Origin: Pseudomonas sp. BMS12
GTDB taxonomy: Bacteria > Pseudomonadota > Gammaproteobacteria > Pseudomonadales > Pseudomonadaceae
Reading direction: 5' to 3'
Length of the DNA stretch: 52,913 bases
NCBI RefSeq assembly: GCF_001592875.1
Contig: NZ_LSOF01000003.1
Span: forward strand, 1-52,913
Under the pieces are notes generated by a model. The model was not told the origin of the DNA, did not search any database, and was given only the letters and a program-made list of their open reading frames with translations. The stretch's first letter is position 1, and each line of letters begins with the position of its first letter. This document shows positions 1 through 8,229 of this stretch, one piece after another. Both the position numbers and the translations under genes were made by a program.

Positions 1-211
1 GACCAGCGGCCCGGCCAGGGCCCTGCGCCTGCCCGCCGGGCGCCTGGCCGTCGGCGCACCGGCCGACCTGCTGCTGTTCGATGCCGAGGGCCAGACCCTG
101 GCCGGCGAAACCTGGCGCTCCAGGGGCAACAACTGCCCCTTCATCGGTCACTGCCTGCCCGGACAGGTGCGCTACACCCTGGTGGACGGGCGCATCAGCT
201 ATCAGAGCTGA
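1..211 (+). CDS. pyrC': Dihydroorotase-like protein PyrC' (3' end only)
   Basis: The window opens inside this gene; reading from base 2, about 69 residues are present up to TGA at 209-211. The tail carries the amidohydrolase C-terminal pattern: LAVGAPADLLLFD, then NNCPFIGHCLPGQVRYTLVDGR. In Pseudomonas such a gene follows pyrB and encodes a catalytically inactive dihydroorotase homologue that holds aspartate transcarbamoylase together in pyrimidine synthesis. That role is family knowledge; the active-site part lies outside the window, so an active dihydroorotase cannot be excluded. The gene converges on the TM2 gene, with a shared hairpin terminator between them. Confidence 0.85.
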   Translation, partial: TSGPARALRLPAGRLAVGAPADLLLFDAEGQTLAGETWRSRGNNCPFIGHCLPGQVRYTLVDGRISYQS

Positions 212-231
212 GGCGCAACACCATGAACATG

Positions 232-259
232 AAAAAGCCCGCCGATTGGCGGGCTTTTT
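232..259. terminator. Bidirectional rho-independent terminator
   Basis: A perfect inverted repeat, AAAAAGCCCGCC-GATT-GGCGGGCTTTTT, gives a 7-bp GC stem with a 4-base loop, flanked by five A on one side and five T on the other. It sits between the convergent pyrC' and TM2 genes and can stop transcription from both. Confidence 0.93.
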
Positions 260-271
260 CATGGCGCGGAC

Positions 272-670
272 TCAAGCTCGCGAGGCATTCTTGATCGATA
301 TCTGGGTATTCAACGTCCAGAAGTCATACAGCACGCCGATCAGGAACAGCCCGCCGGTGAACAGATAGATGATCCCGGTGATCCACTTGCCCTGGTACAT
401 GCGGTGTACACCGAATACGCCGAGGAAGGTCAGCAGTATCCAGGCCACGTTGTAGTCGGTATCACCTGCGGTAAAACGCAGATCCGCCTCGCGATCCATC
501 GCCGGAATCAGGAACAGGTCGATGATCCAGCCTATGAACAGCAGACCCAGGGTGAAGAACCAGATGGTCCCGGTCACCGGCTTGCCGTAGTAGAAACGGT
601 GCGCGCCGAGGAAGCCGAAGATCCAGAGCAGATAACCGATGACCTTGCTGTGGGTGTCCTGTCGTTGCAT
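272..670 (-). CDS. TM2-domain membrane protein
   Basis: This 132-residue protein contains two copies of a TM2-like unit. Each has a hydrophobic helix, a short charged turn and a second helix. The first copy (about 8-55) has FLGAHRFYYGKPVTGTIW and GWIIDLFLIP; the second (about 75-125) has FLGVFGVHRMYQGKWITGII and GVLYDFW. The G-x-H-R-F/M-Y-x-G-K signature is diagnostic of TM2. The ATG at 670 is preferred over one 18 codons upstream because AAGGAG lies just before it and the protein then begins directly with the domain. Its function is unknown beyond residence in the inner membrane. Confidence 0.85.
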   Translation of the reverse strand: MQRQDTHSKVIGYLLWIFGFLGAHRFYYGKPVTGTIWFFTLGLLFIGWIIDLFLIPAMDREADLRFTAGDTDYNVAWILLTFLGVFGVHRMYQGKWITGIIYLFTGGLFLIGVLYDFWTLNTQISIKNASRA

Positions 671-744
671 AAAAGCTCCTTGTTGAATATGGCACTGACG
701 ATTGGTCGGCATGGGCTCTTGCACGAAAAGCAGCCCGCGGAATA

Positions 745-760
745 CTGTATATAAAAACAG
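745..760. promoter_or_regulatory. LexA (SOS) operator
   Basis: The 16-base site CTGTATATAAAAACAG fits the LexA consensus CTGT-N8-ACAG. The palindrome extends outward to AATACTGT...ACAGTATT (741-764), matching TACTG-N10-CAGTA exactly. It ends 8 bases before the ATG of the radical SAM gene and leaves no room for a usual Shine-Dalgarno. LexA bound here would block the start region of the radical SAM/UDG-like operon. Confidence 0.9.
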
Positions 761-772
761 TATTAATGACCC

Positions 773-1984
773 ATGGAACTGATCACCAAACTAACCGTAT
801 TGGCCGACGCGGCCAAGTACGACGTGTCCTGCGCCAGCAGCGGCGCCCCCAAACGCGACTCGCGCGGCAAGTCCGGCCTGGGCGCCACCAACGGCATGGG
901 CATCTGCCACAGCTTCACGCCTGACGGGCGTTGCGTGTCGCTGCTGAAGATCCTGCTGACCAACTTCTGTCTGTATGACTGCCAGTACTGCGTCAATCGC
1001 CGCTCCAGCGATGTTCCACGGGCCCGCTTCACGCCCGAGGAAGTGGTGAAACTGACCCTGGACTTCTACCGGCGCAACTGCATCAGCGGCCTGTTCCTCA
1101 GCTCGGGCATCATCCGCTCGGCCGACTACACCATGGAGCAGCTGGTTCAGGTGGCTCGCCTGCTGCGCGAAGAGCACGAGTTTCGCGGCTACATCCACCT
1201 CAAGACCATTCCCGATGCCTCACCCGAATTGATCACGCTGGCCGGACGCTACGCCGACCGCCTCAGCGTCAATATCGAGCTGCCCAGCGAGAGCAGCCTG
1301 GTTCGCCTGGCGCCGGAGAAGAGCGTCGGCAGCATCCGGCAGGCCATGGGCGCGATCCGCCTCGGCGTCGATGAAGCAACCGAGGAGAAACGCGGCCCGG
1401 CATTCGCACCGGCTGGCCAGAGCACGCAGATGATCGTTGGCGCCGACGATACCGACGACCGTAGCATTCTCGACACGGCGCAGAATCTTTATGGCAAGTA
1501 CCGCCTCAAGCGCGTGTATTACTCGGCATTCAGTCCTATCCCGCACAGCCCCGACAGCGTGCCGCTCCAGGCTCCCCCACTGTTGCGCGAACACCGCCTG
1601 TACCAGGCCGACTTCCTTATGCGCGGCTACGGGTTTCAGGCCACCGAGCTGCTCGCGACGCCCGGCAACCTGGCGCTGGACATCGACCCCAAACTGGCCT
1701 GGGCGCTGGCCAACCGCGAGCAGTTCCCGCTCGACCTGAACCGCGCCGATGCAGCGCTGATCGCCCGCGTACCGGGCATTGGTGTACTCAGCGCCAGGCG
1801 TCTGGTCGATCTACGCAGGGAACGGCGCATTCGCTATCTGGATCTGGTCCGCCTGCGCTGTGCGGTGGACAAGGCCAAGCCCTTCATCGTCACCCAGGAC
1901 TACCGGCCACAACAGGCCAGCCTGGAGTCTTCCGCACTGCGCCGCCAGCTCAGCGACACACCTGCACAGATGGCATTGTGGTGA
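773..1984 (+). CDS. Putative DNA modification/repair radical SAM protein
   Basis: This 403-residue protein belongs to the radical SAM family found next to UDG-like proteins. The 4Fe-4S/SAM motif is C66-x3-C70-x2-C73 in FCLYDCQYC. A helix-hairpin-helix lies near residues 328-345 (ARVPGIGVLSARRL), consistent with DNA binding. The reaction is unknown. The perfect LexA box ending 8 bases before the ATG indicates SOS induction. The ATG at 773 is chosen because the conserved start (ELITKLTVLADAAKYDVSC) begins there; there is no clear Shine-Dalgarno, so translation may be leaderless. The stop overlaps the start of the next gene, so the two are translationally coupled and probably act together on damaged DNA. 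Confidence 0.88.
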   Translation: MELITKLTVLADAAKYDVSCASSGAPKRDSRGKSGLGATNGMGICHSFTPDGRCVSLLKILLTNFCLYDCQYCVNRRSSDVPRARFTPEEVVKLTLDFYRRNCISGLFLSSGIIRSADYTMEQLVQVARLLREEHEFRGYIHLKTIPDASPELITLAGRYADRLSVNIELPSESSLVRLAPEKSVGSIRQAMGAIRLGVDEATEEKRGPAFAPAGQSTQMIVGADDTDDRSILDTAQNLYGKYRLKRVYYSAFSPIPHSPDSVPLQAPPLLREHRLYQADFLMRGYGFQATELLATPGNLALDIDPKLAWALANREQFPLDLNRADAALIARVPGIGVLSARRLVDLRRERRIRYLDLVRLRCAVDKAKPFIVTQDYRPQQASLESSALRRQLSDTPAQMALW

Positions 1985-3363
1985 TCTACACAGCCTTCTT
2001 CGATGGCAGCTTCGCTGGCTGGCGCAACGAGGCCCGTCGTTTGGTGCTGGCTGGCATGGAGCCGCAACAGATTGCCTGGGAAGTCGGTGAAGTCAGCGCC
2101 ACTCTCGACATGTTCTGTGCAGCGGATGCTCAGCCAGGCCGATCAATGACCGCAACCATCCCGATACCGCGACAACTGTTCGAGCTACTCCAGATCGCAG
2201 CATGCTTCCGCGGCGATAACCGTTGGGGGCTTCTCTACCGAATTCTCTGGCGAGTCTGCCGAGGTGAGCGAAGCGCGATGCTGGCCGGTGACCCGGATGG
2301 TTCACAGCTGCATCGGCGGATCAAGGCTGTGCGCCGCGAAATCCATCATACGCATGCTTTCCTGCGCTTTCGCAGCCTCCCCGAAAGCCCGGAGTCGCCG
2401 TGCTTCATCGCCTGGCACGAACCCGCCCACGATATTCTGCACCTGGCTGTCGAGCACTTCGCCGCACGCATGGGCAAGACCCACTGGCTGATCGTCACGC
2501 CTGAAGGGGCCGCCCATTGGAACGGCGAGAAGATGTCACTCACCCTGCCCTGTCCACCCGCGCTGACAGAGCTCGCCCGCGCCGCAGCGGAAGAGGACGA
2601 TGGGCTATGGGTTGCCTACTACAAAAGCACATTCAACCCGGCGCGACTGAACAAGGAATGCCTGGAGCGAAGTCTGCCAGTGCGCTTCTGGAAGAACCTG
2701 CCCGAAGGTTCGGCAATTCCCGAGCTCATGAGCCAGGCACGCTGCGGCGGGCAATCGCACGGCCAGTTCGCCGGCGTAACGCACATGCCTGGTCACGTCA
2801 TCGGCACGAAGAGCAGCGAAAAACGCTGCCAGAGCTGCCCACGACGAACGGGGCAACAGCCAGCCATATCAGCAGAACAGTGCGGCCTTGTCCTGTTAGC
2901 CGACCAGCCAGGTGCCCGCCCCTTCGGAGGCGCCGCAGGAAGGCTTATGGACCAGGCGCTACGGGATGTCGGGCTGGATCGCAGCCAGGTCTACCTGACG
3001 TACGCGGTCAAACATTTCAATCCACTGGTGGAAATCAAGGCACGGGCGCGACAGCAACTGCTTAAACCATCAAGAGAAGAAATCGCACACTGCCGCCCCT
3101 GCCTGCAAACCGAGCTGAGCCATCTACAACCCAAGGCGATCCTGGCACTGGGACAAACAGCGACCCAGGCACTGCTGGGCGACAACAGCGAATTCGACAA
3201 GCTGTATGGTCATCTCGTGGAGGATGAAGCCGGCCGAAAAGTCCTGATCGGTGACCACCCTAGCGAGCTGCTATGGAACCATCCGACAGGCCGCCAGTGG
3301 GCCTACGACGCTCTGCTGCTGTCTCTGCGGCAGGCAAAGCGCCTCTGCGGGATAGGCACTTGA
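1978..3363 (+). CDS. DUF4130 / UdgX-like uracil-DNA glycosylase fusion, divergent active site
   Basis: About 461 residues from GTG 1978 (GTG 1981 is equally possible). Residues 1-240 resemble DUF4130, a domain paired with the radical SAM partner; residues 280-455 resemble UdgX/family-4 uracil-DNA glycosylases. Iron-sulphur cysteines appear retained (C284, C287 and HCRPC). The remembered family motif GEQPGD-x-EDLAG-PF is shortened to ADQPG-ARPF, losing the acidic stretch. The KRRIH loop carrying UdgX's DNA-linking histidine reads KARAR (354-358), so no histidine is present. VKHF (344-347) and HPS (427-429) are kept. It may bind DNA without excision or be decaying. It overlaps the radical SAM gene, and its stop abuts the convergent pilU stop. 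Confidence 0.8.
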   Translation: MVIYTAFFDGSFAGWRNEARRLVLAGMEPQQIAWEVGEVSATLDMFCAADAQPGRSMTATIPIPRQLFELLQIAACFRGDNRWGLLYRILWRVCRGERSAMLAGDPDGSQLHRRIKAVRREIHHTHAFLRFRSLPESPESPCFIAWHEPAHDILHLAVEHFAARMGKTHWLIVTPEGAAHWNGEKMSLTLPCPPALTELARAAAEEDDGLWVAYYKSTFNPARLNKECLERSLPVRFWKNLPEGSAIPELMSQARCGGQSHGQFAGVTHMPGHVIGTKSSEKRCQSCPRRTGQQPAISAEQCGLVLLADQPGARPFGGAAGRLMDQALRDVGLDRSQVYLTYAVKHFNPLVEIKARARQQLLKPSREEIAHCRPCLQTELSHLQPKAILALGQTATQALLGDNSEFDKLYGHLVEDEAGRKVLIGDHPSELLWNHPTGRQWAYDALLLSLRQAKRLCGIGT

Positions 3364-4509
3364 TCAGCGAAAGCGTCGCCCCGGATCTTCCTCGCTGACT
3401 TCCAGGCTGAGCCCCTGGCTCATGCTGGTCAGGTGATCGCCATCGGTCTCCGAACCCAGCTTGATCAGCAGGCGCAGGTCGTTGGCCGAGTCGGCGTAGA
3501 GCAGGGCGTCCTCGTAGGTGATCTCGCCCTGGCTATAGAGGTTGTACAGGGCCTGGTCGAAGGTCTGCATGCCCAGCTCGGTGGAGCGCTTCATCAGCGC
3601 CTTGAGCTCGTGCACCTCGCCCTTGCGGATCAGGTCGGCGGCCAGCGGGGTGTTGATCAACACCTCGATCACCGCGCGGCGGCCCTTGCCGTCCGGAGTC
3701 GGCACCAGTTGCTGGGCGACGATGGCCTTGAGGTTGAGCGACAGATCCATCCACACCTGGTTGTGCCGGTCCGGCGGGAAGAAGTTGATGATCCGGTCCA
3801 GCGCCTGGTTGGCGTTGTTGGCGTGCAGGGTGGCCAGCGCCAGGTGACCGGTTTCGGCGAAGGCCACCGCGTAGTCCATGGTCTCGCGGGTGCGGATCTC
3901 GCCGATCAGAATCACGTCCGGCGCCTGGCGCAGGGTGTTCTTCAGCGCCACCTCGAAGGACTCGGTGTCGATGCCGACTTCGCGCTGGGTGACGATGCAG
4001 TTCTGGTGCTGGTGGATGTACTCGATCGGGTCTTCGATGGAGATGATGTGGCCACTGGTGTTCTTATTACGGTAGCCGATCATCGCCGCCAGCGAGGTGG
4101 ACTTACCGGTACCGGTAGCACCGACGAACAGCACCATGCCGCGCTTGGTCAGCGCCAGCTTCTTCAACACCTCGGGCAACTTGAGATCGTCGAGGGTCGG
4201 GATATTGGTCTCGATGCGGCGCAGCACCATGCCCGCCAGGTTGCGCTGGTAGAAGGCACTGACGCGGAAGCGACCAACGCCGCGAGCGCTGATGGCGAAG
4301 TTGCATTCGTGGTTCTCGGTGAACTCGCGGCGCTGCTGCTCGTTCATCACCGAGTGCACCGTTTCGCGGGTCTGCTCCGGCGACATGGGATTCTTGGTCA
4401 CCGGCATGATCTTGCCGTTGACCTTCATCGACGGTGGTACGCCGGCGGTGATGAACAGGTCGGAACCACCCTTCTCCACCATCAGACGCAACAGTTTTTC
4501 AAATTCCAT
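3364..4509 (-). CDS. pilU: Twitching motility ATPase PilU
   Basis: A 381-residue hexameric ATPase of the PilT/PilU retraction family, working with PilT at the base of type IV pili. Walker A is GATGTGKS (130-137). Walker B/Asp box is DVILIGEIRTRE (about 198-209), and the His box lies in ATLHANNANQALDRI. The start MEFEKLLRLMVEKGGSDLF and the full family length support ATG 4509. It lies 48 bases downstream of pilT on the same strand, the usual Pseudomonas order. Its stop TGA is back to back with the stop of the convergent UDG-like gene, so no terminator separates them. Confidence 0.97.
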   Translation of the reverse strand: MEFEKLLRLMVEKGGSDLFITAGVPPSMKVNGKIMPVTKNPMSPEQTRETVHSVMNEQQRREFTENHECNFAISARGVGRFRVSAFYQRNLAGMVLRRIETNIPTLDDLKLPEVLKKLALTKRGMVLFVGATGTGKSTSLAAMIGYRNKNTSGHIISIEDPIEYIHQHQNCIVTQREVGIDTESFEVALKNTLRQAPDVILIGEIRTRETMDYAVAFAETGHLALATLHANNANQALDRIINFFPPDRHNQVWMDLSLNLKAIVAQQLVPTPDGKGRRAVIEVLINTPLAADLIRKGEVHELKALMKRSTELGMQTFDQALYNLYSQGEITYEDALLYADSANDLRLLIKLGSETDGDHLTSMSQGLSLEVSEEDPGRRFR

Positions 4510-4557
4510 CTTTCCCGCCCGTGTCTTTCAGCTGTGGCGACTTGAGCCGCCTTGTTT

Positions 4558-5592
4558 TTAGAAGTTTTCCGGTGTCTTGGCTTTCTCGCGAGCACTCTCG
4601 CGAGCGATCAGACCTTTGCTCAGCAGGTTCTTCAGGCAGGCATCAAGGGTCTGCATGCCCAACGAGCCGCCGGTCTGGATGGCCGAATACATCTGCGCCA
4701 CCTTGTCCTCGCGGATCAGGTTACGAATCGCCGGGGTGCCGATCATGATCTCGTGCGCCGCCACGCGGCCGCCGCCGACCTTCTTCAGCAGGGTCTGCGA
4801 AATCACCGCCTGCAGCGATTCGGAGAGCATGGAGCGAACCATGGACTTCTCCTCGGCAGGGAACACGTCGACCACGCGGTCGATGGTCTTGGCCGCAGAG
4901 GTGGTGTGCAGGGTGCCGAATACCAAGTGACCGGTTTCCGCGGCTGTCAGCGCCAGGCGGATGGTCTCCAGATCGCGCATCTCACCCACCAGGATGATGT
5001 CCGGGTCTTCACGCAGGGCCGAACGCAGAGCCTCGGAGAAGCCGTGCGTATCGCGGTGCACCTCACGCTGGTTGACCAGGCACTTCTTCGACTCGTGAAC
5101 GAATTCGATCGGGTCTTCGATGGTGAGGATGTGGTGGTACTTGTTGTTGTTCAGGTAGTCGAGCATGGCCGCCAGGGTGGTCGACTTGCCCGAACCGGTC
5201 GGGCCGGTAACCAGTACCAGGCCGCGCGGCACGTCGGTGATCTTCTTGAACACCTCGCCCATGCCCAGGTCTTCCATGCTCAGGACCTTGGATGGAATGG
5301 TCCGGAACACGGCGCCGGCGCCGCGGTTCTGGTTGAAGGCGTTGACCCGGAAACGAGCGACACCGGGCACCTCGAAGGAAAAGTCGGTCTCGAGGAATTC
5401 CTCGTAATCCTTGCGCTGCTTGTCGTTCATGATGTCGTAGATCAGCGCATGGACCTGTTTGTGGTCCATCGGCGGCAGGTTGATCCGCCGTACGTCACCG
5501 TCGACTCGAATCATCGGCGGCAGACCCGCCGAGAGGTGCAGGTCCGACGCGCCTTGCTTGGCGCTGAAGGCGAGCAGCTCGGTAATATCCAT
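4558..5592 (-). CDS. pilT: Twitching motility retraction ATPase PilT
   Basis: This 344-residue protein powers pilus depolymerisation in the type IV pilus inner-membrane complex. It shows Walker A GPTGSGKS (130-137), the Asp box TIEDPIEFVHESK, Walker B DIILVGEMRDLET, the His box FGTLHTTSAAKTIDRVVD and the late AIRNLIRE motif needed for retraction in the family. The start is set at MDITELLAFSAKQG (5592), four codons inside the longest frame, because GGGGAG lies 4 bases before it and the family starts there. It is divergent from yggS across a 72-base gap that must hold both promoters. Confidence 0.98.
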   Translation of the reverse strand: MDITELLAFSAKQGASDLHLSAGLPPMIRVDGDVRRINLPPMDHKQVHALIYDIMNDKQRKDYEEFLETDFSFEVPGVARFRVNAFNQNRGAGAVFRTIPSKVLSMEDLGMGEVFKKITDVPRGLVLVTGPTGSGKSTTLAAMLDYLNNNKYHHILTIEDPIEFVHESKKCLVNQREVHRDTHGFSEALRSALREDPDIILVGEMRDLETIRLALTAAETGHLVFGTLHTTSAAKTIDRVVDVFPAEEKSMVRSMLSESLQAVISQTLLKKVGGGRVAAHEIMIGTPAIRNLIREDKVAQMYSAIQTGGSLGMQTLDACLKNLLSKGLIARESAREKAKTPENF

Positions 5593-5664
5593 GGGACTCC
5601 CCAATCACATGCAAGCAGGTAGAATGCCGCAGACCCCTGATGGGCGGGCTATAGAGCGCAAGTA

Positions 5665-6369
5665 ATGTCCACGATAGCAGAGAATATTGCAAAGGTTCGC
5701 GCGCGTATCCGTGAGGCGGCGCAAGCCTCGCAGCGCGATTCGGCGGCAATCGGCCTGCTCGCCGTGAGCAAGACCAAACCCGCCGCCGCCATTCGCGACG
5801 CCTTCGCCAGCGGCCAGCGCGACTTCGGTGAAAACTACCTGCAGGAAGCCCTGAGCAAACAGGCCGAACTGAGCGACCTGGACTTGATCTGGCACTTCAT
5901 CGGCCCCATTCAATCGAACAAGACCAAGGCGCTGGCCGAACACTTCGACTGGGTGCACTCCGTAGACCGCCTGAAGATCGCCCAGCGCCTGTCCGAACAA
6001 CGCCCCGCGCACCTGCCGCCACTGAACATCTGCCTGCAAGTGAATGTCAGCGGCGAGGCCAGCAAATCCGGCTGCACGCCGCAAGAGCTGCCGGCACTGG
6101 CACGGACCGTTACACAACTGCCACACCTGAAACTGCGTGGATTGATGACAATCCCCGAACCGAGCGACGACCCACTGCTCCAACGCGCACCACTCGCCGA
6201 GCTGCGCCGCCTGCGCGACGCGCTGAACCTGGATCTCGACTGCCTGTCCATGGGCATGAGTCAGGATCTGGAGGCCGCCGTGGCCGAAGGCGCCACCTGG
6301 GTACGCATCGGCACGGCGCTGTTCGGCAGCCGCGACTACGGCACCACCAATAAAGGAAGCGAACAATGA
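5665..6369 (+). CDS. yggS: PLP homeostasis protein YggS
   Basis: A 234-residue alanine-racemase-fold protein of the YggS/PLPBP family, which binds pyridoxal phosphate and maintains B6 and amino-acid balance without known catalysis. The PLP lysine is K36 in LLAVSKTKP. GENYLQEA, HFIGPIQSNK, LRGLMTIPEP and the closing SMGMSQDLEAAVAEGATWVRIGT phosphate-binding stretch are all conserved. No good Shine-Dalgarno is seen. Its stop overlaps the proC start (ATGA), so the B6 protein and proline biosynthesis are coupled, an arrangement widespread in gamma-proteobacteria. Confidence 0.95.
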   Translation: MSTIAENIAKVRARIREAAQASQRDSAAIGLLAVSKTKPAAAIRDAFASGQRDFGENYLQEALSKQAELSDLDLIWHFIGPIQSNKTKALAEHFDWVHSVDRLKIAQRLSEQRPAHLPPLNICLQVNVSGEASKSGCTPQELPALARTVTQLPHLKLRGLMTIPEPSDDPLLQRAPLAELRRLRDALNLDLDCLSMGMSQDLEAAVAEGATWVRIGTALFGSRDYGTTNKGSEQ

Positions 6370-7184
6370 GCCACCCGCGTATCGCCTTCATCGGCGCCGG
6401 CAACATGGCCACCAGCCTGATCGGCGGCCTACTGGCGCAGGGCATCCCGGCCAGCCATATCCGCGCCAGCGATCCGGGCGCCGAGCAGCGCGCCAAGGTC
6501 GCCAGCGAATACGGTATCGAGCTGTTCAAGAGCAACGCCGACGCCGTCAGCGGTGCCGACCTGGTGGTGCTGGCGACCAAGCCGCAGGTACTCAAGAGTG
6601 TATGCCAGACCCTGGCGCCCAGCCTGCAACCTAACCAACTGATCGTATCCATCGCCGCCGGCATCACCTGCGCCAGCCTGAACAACTGGCTCGGTGACGT
6701 CGCCATCGTGCGCTGCATGCCCAACACCCCGGCGCTGCTGCGCCAGGGCGTCAGCGGGCTGTTTGCCAACGCCAAGGTGTCCGCCGCGCAGCGCCAGCAG
6801 GCCGAGCAGCTGTTGAGCGCCGTGGGCCTGGCCCTGTGGCTCGACGAGGAACACCTGATCGATGCGGTCACTGCCGTCTCCGGCAGCGGCCCGGCCTATT
6901 TCTTCCTGCTGATCGAGGCGATGACCGCCGCCGGCGAACAGCTCGGCCTGCCCCGCGCCACCGCCGCCCAGCTGACGCTGCAGACCGCCCTAGGCGCTGC
7001 ACGCATGGCCTGCGAGAGCGATGTCGATGCCGCCGAGCTGCGGCGCCGGGTCACCTCGCCCAACGGCACCACCGAAGCGGCGATCAAGAGCTTCCAGGCC
7101 GGCGGCTTCGAGGCCCTGGTGCAACAGGCGCTGAATGCCGCCGCCAGCCGCTCCGCAGAACTTGCCGAACAACTGGGCCAATAA
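6366..7184 (+). CDS. proC: Pyrroline-5-carboxylate reductase
   Basis: A 272-residue NAD(P)H-dependent enzyme for the last step of proline synthesis. The N-terminal Rossmann motif is IAFIGAGNMATSLIGGLL (about 6-23). The middle has VVLATKPQVL and SIAAGI, and RCMPNTPALL is the family core. The C-terminal dimerisation/P5C signature AVSGSGPAYFFLLIEAM is followed by TSPNGTTEAAI. AAGGA sits 7 bases before the ATG, which overlaps the yggS stop. The gene is full length and ordinary, followed after 9 bases by yggT. Confidence 0.97.
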   Translation: MSHPRIAFIGAGNMATSLIGGLLAQGIPASHIRASDPGAEQRAKVASEYGIELFKSNADAVSGADLVVLATKPQVLKSVCQTLAPSLQPNQLIVSIAAGITCASLNNWLGDVAIVRCMPNTPALLRQGVSGLFANAKVSAAQRQQAEQLLSAVGLALWLDEEHLIDAVTAVSGSGPAYFFLLIEAMTAAGEQLGLPRATAAQLTLQTALGAARMACESDVDAAELRRRVTSPNGTTEAAIKSFQAGGFEALVQQALNAAASRSAELAEQLGQ

Positions 7185-7193
7185 GGAACCCTC

Positions 7194-7784
7194 ATGAACG
7201 GACTGAACACCGCCGCCATCTACGTCCTGCAGACCCTCGGCAGCCTCTACCTGCTGATCGTCCTGCTGCGCTTCGTCCTGCAGCTGGTACGTGCCGACTT
7301 CTACAACCCGCTCAGCCAGTTTGCCGTCAAGGCCACCCAATCGCTGCTCAAGCCGCTGCGGCGGATCATCCCTGGCTTCGGCGGCCTCGACCTGGCCTCG
7401 CTGCTGCTGGCCATTCTGGTACAGCTGGTGATCATGGGGCTGACCCTGCTGCTGGCTTACGGCACGCTGGGCAACCCACTGCAGCTGCTGGTATGGGCCG
7501 TGATCGGGGTGACCTCGCTGTTCCTCAAGATCTTCTTCTTCGCCCTGATCATCAGCGTGATCCTGTCCTGGGTCGCACCGGGTAGCTACAACCCCGGCGC
7601 CCAGCTGGTCAATCAGATCTGCGAGCCGCTGCTGGCGCCCTTCCGCAAGTTGCTGCCGAGCCTCGGCGGCCTGGATATCTCGCCGATCTTCGCCTTCATC
7701 GCGATCAACCTGATAGACATGCTGGTGGTCAAGAACCTGGCAGCCATGAGCCACATGCCGGCGGTACTCGGCCTGCTGATGTGA
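7194..7784 (+). CDS. yggT: YggT family membrane protein
   Basis: A 196-residue integral membrane protein with two YGGT repeats. The first covers about residues 8-90, with LRFVLQLVRADFYNPLSQFAVKA-type sequence and a PLRRIIPGFGG turn. The second covers about 105-190, with VILSWVAPGSYNPGAQLV and PFRKLLPSLGGLDISPI. Each repeat has a conserved Asn-Pro pair. Function is not established; the family sits beside yggS/proC in many bacteria and has been connected with osmotic tolerance and membrane organisation. AAGGA lies 6 bases before the ATG. Its stop overlaps the GTG of yggU. Confidence 0.92.
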   Translation: MNGLNTAAIYVLQTLGSLYLLIVLLRFVLQLVRADFYNPLSQFAVKATQSLLKPLRRIIPGFGGLDLASLLLAILVQLVIMGLTLLLAYGTLGNPLQLLVWAVIGVTSLFLKIFFFALIISVILSWVAPGSYNPGAQLVNQICEPLLAPFRKLLPSLGGLDISPIFAFIAINLIDMLVVKNLAAMSHMPAVLGLLM

Positions 7785-8077
7785 GTTGGTTCCGCTGGGA
7801 CGGCGACGACCTGCTACTCGATTGCCATCTGCAACCCAAGGCGAGCAAGGACGAGTTCGCCGGTCTGCACGGCGAGCGCCTGAAGATCCGCCTCACCGCG
7901 CCGCCGGTGGACGGCAAGGCCAACGCCCAGCTGCTGGCGTTTCTCGGCCAGGCATTCGGCGTGGCCAAGAGCCAGGTGCGTCTGGAGAGCGGCGAACTGA
8001 ACCGACAGAAGCGAGTGCGTATCCAGGCGCCGCGCCAGTTGCCTGCCCTGCCGGGACTGACCGCTCGGTCGTCCTGA
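7781..8077 (+). CDS. yggU: DUF167 protein YggU
   Basis: A 98-residue DUF167 protein with the family core LQPKASKDEFAGLHGERLKIRLTAPPVDGKANAQL. It begins at GTG 7781, overlapping the yggT TGA by four bases, so translation is coupled. Function is unknown. The C-terminal tail after VRIQ (RQLPALPGLTARSS) is short and not conserved. It ends the yggS-proC-yggT-yggU cluster; a 152-base gap without an obvious terminator follows. Confidence 0.9.
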   Translation: MSWFRWDGDDLLLDCHLQPKASKDEFAGLHGERLKIRLTAPPVDGKANAQLLAFLGQAFGVAKSQVRLESGELNRQKRVRIQAPRQLPALPGLTARSS

Positions 8078-8229
8078 GCAACCACCGGGCCGGAGTTGTG
8101 AACCAGCGCAATTGACGCCTGCTACAGCCTCCGCATAATGCGGGCATCTTCGGCGAAGCTCCGCACATTTTCGCGGCGCCACCGACAGCCCGCCTACCGC
8201 AGGATGCGCAACCCCAGAGGAGCGCCAGG

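Noticed and set aside
3364..5592. A wider type IV pilus cluster
   Set aside because: Only pilT and pilU are present; neighbours belong to other functions, and the GspE/PilB-like gene 33 kb away is not adjacent.
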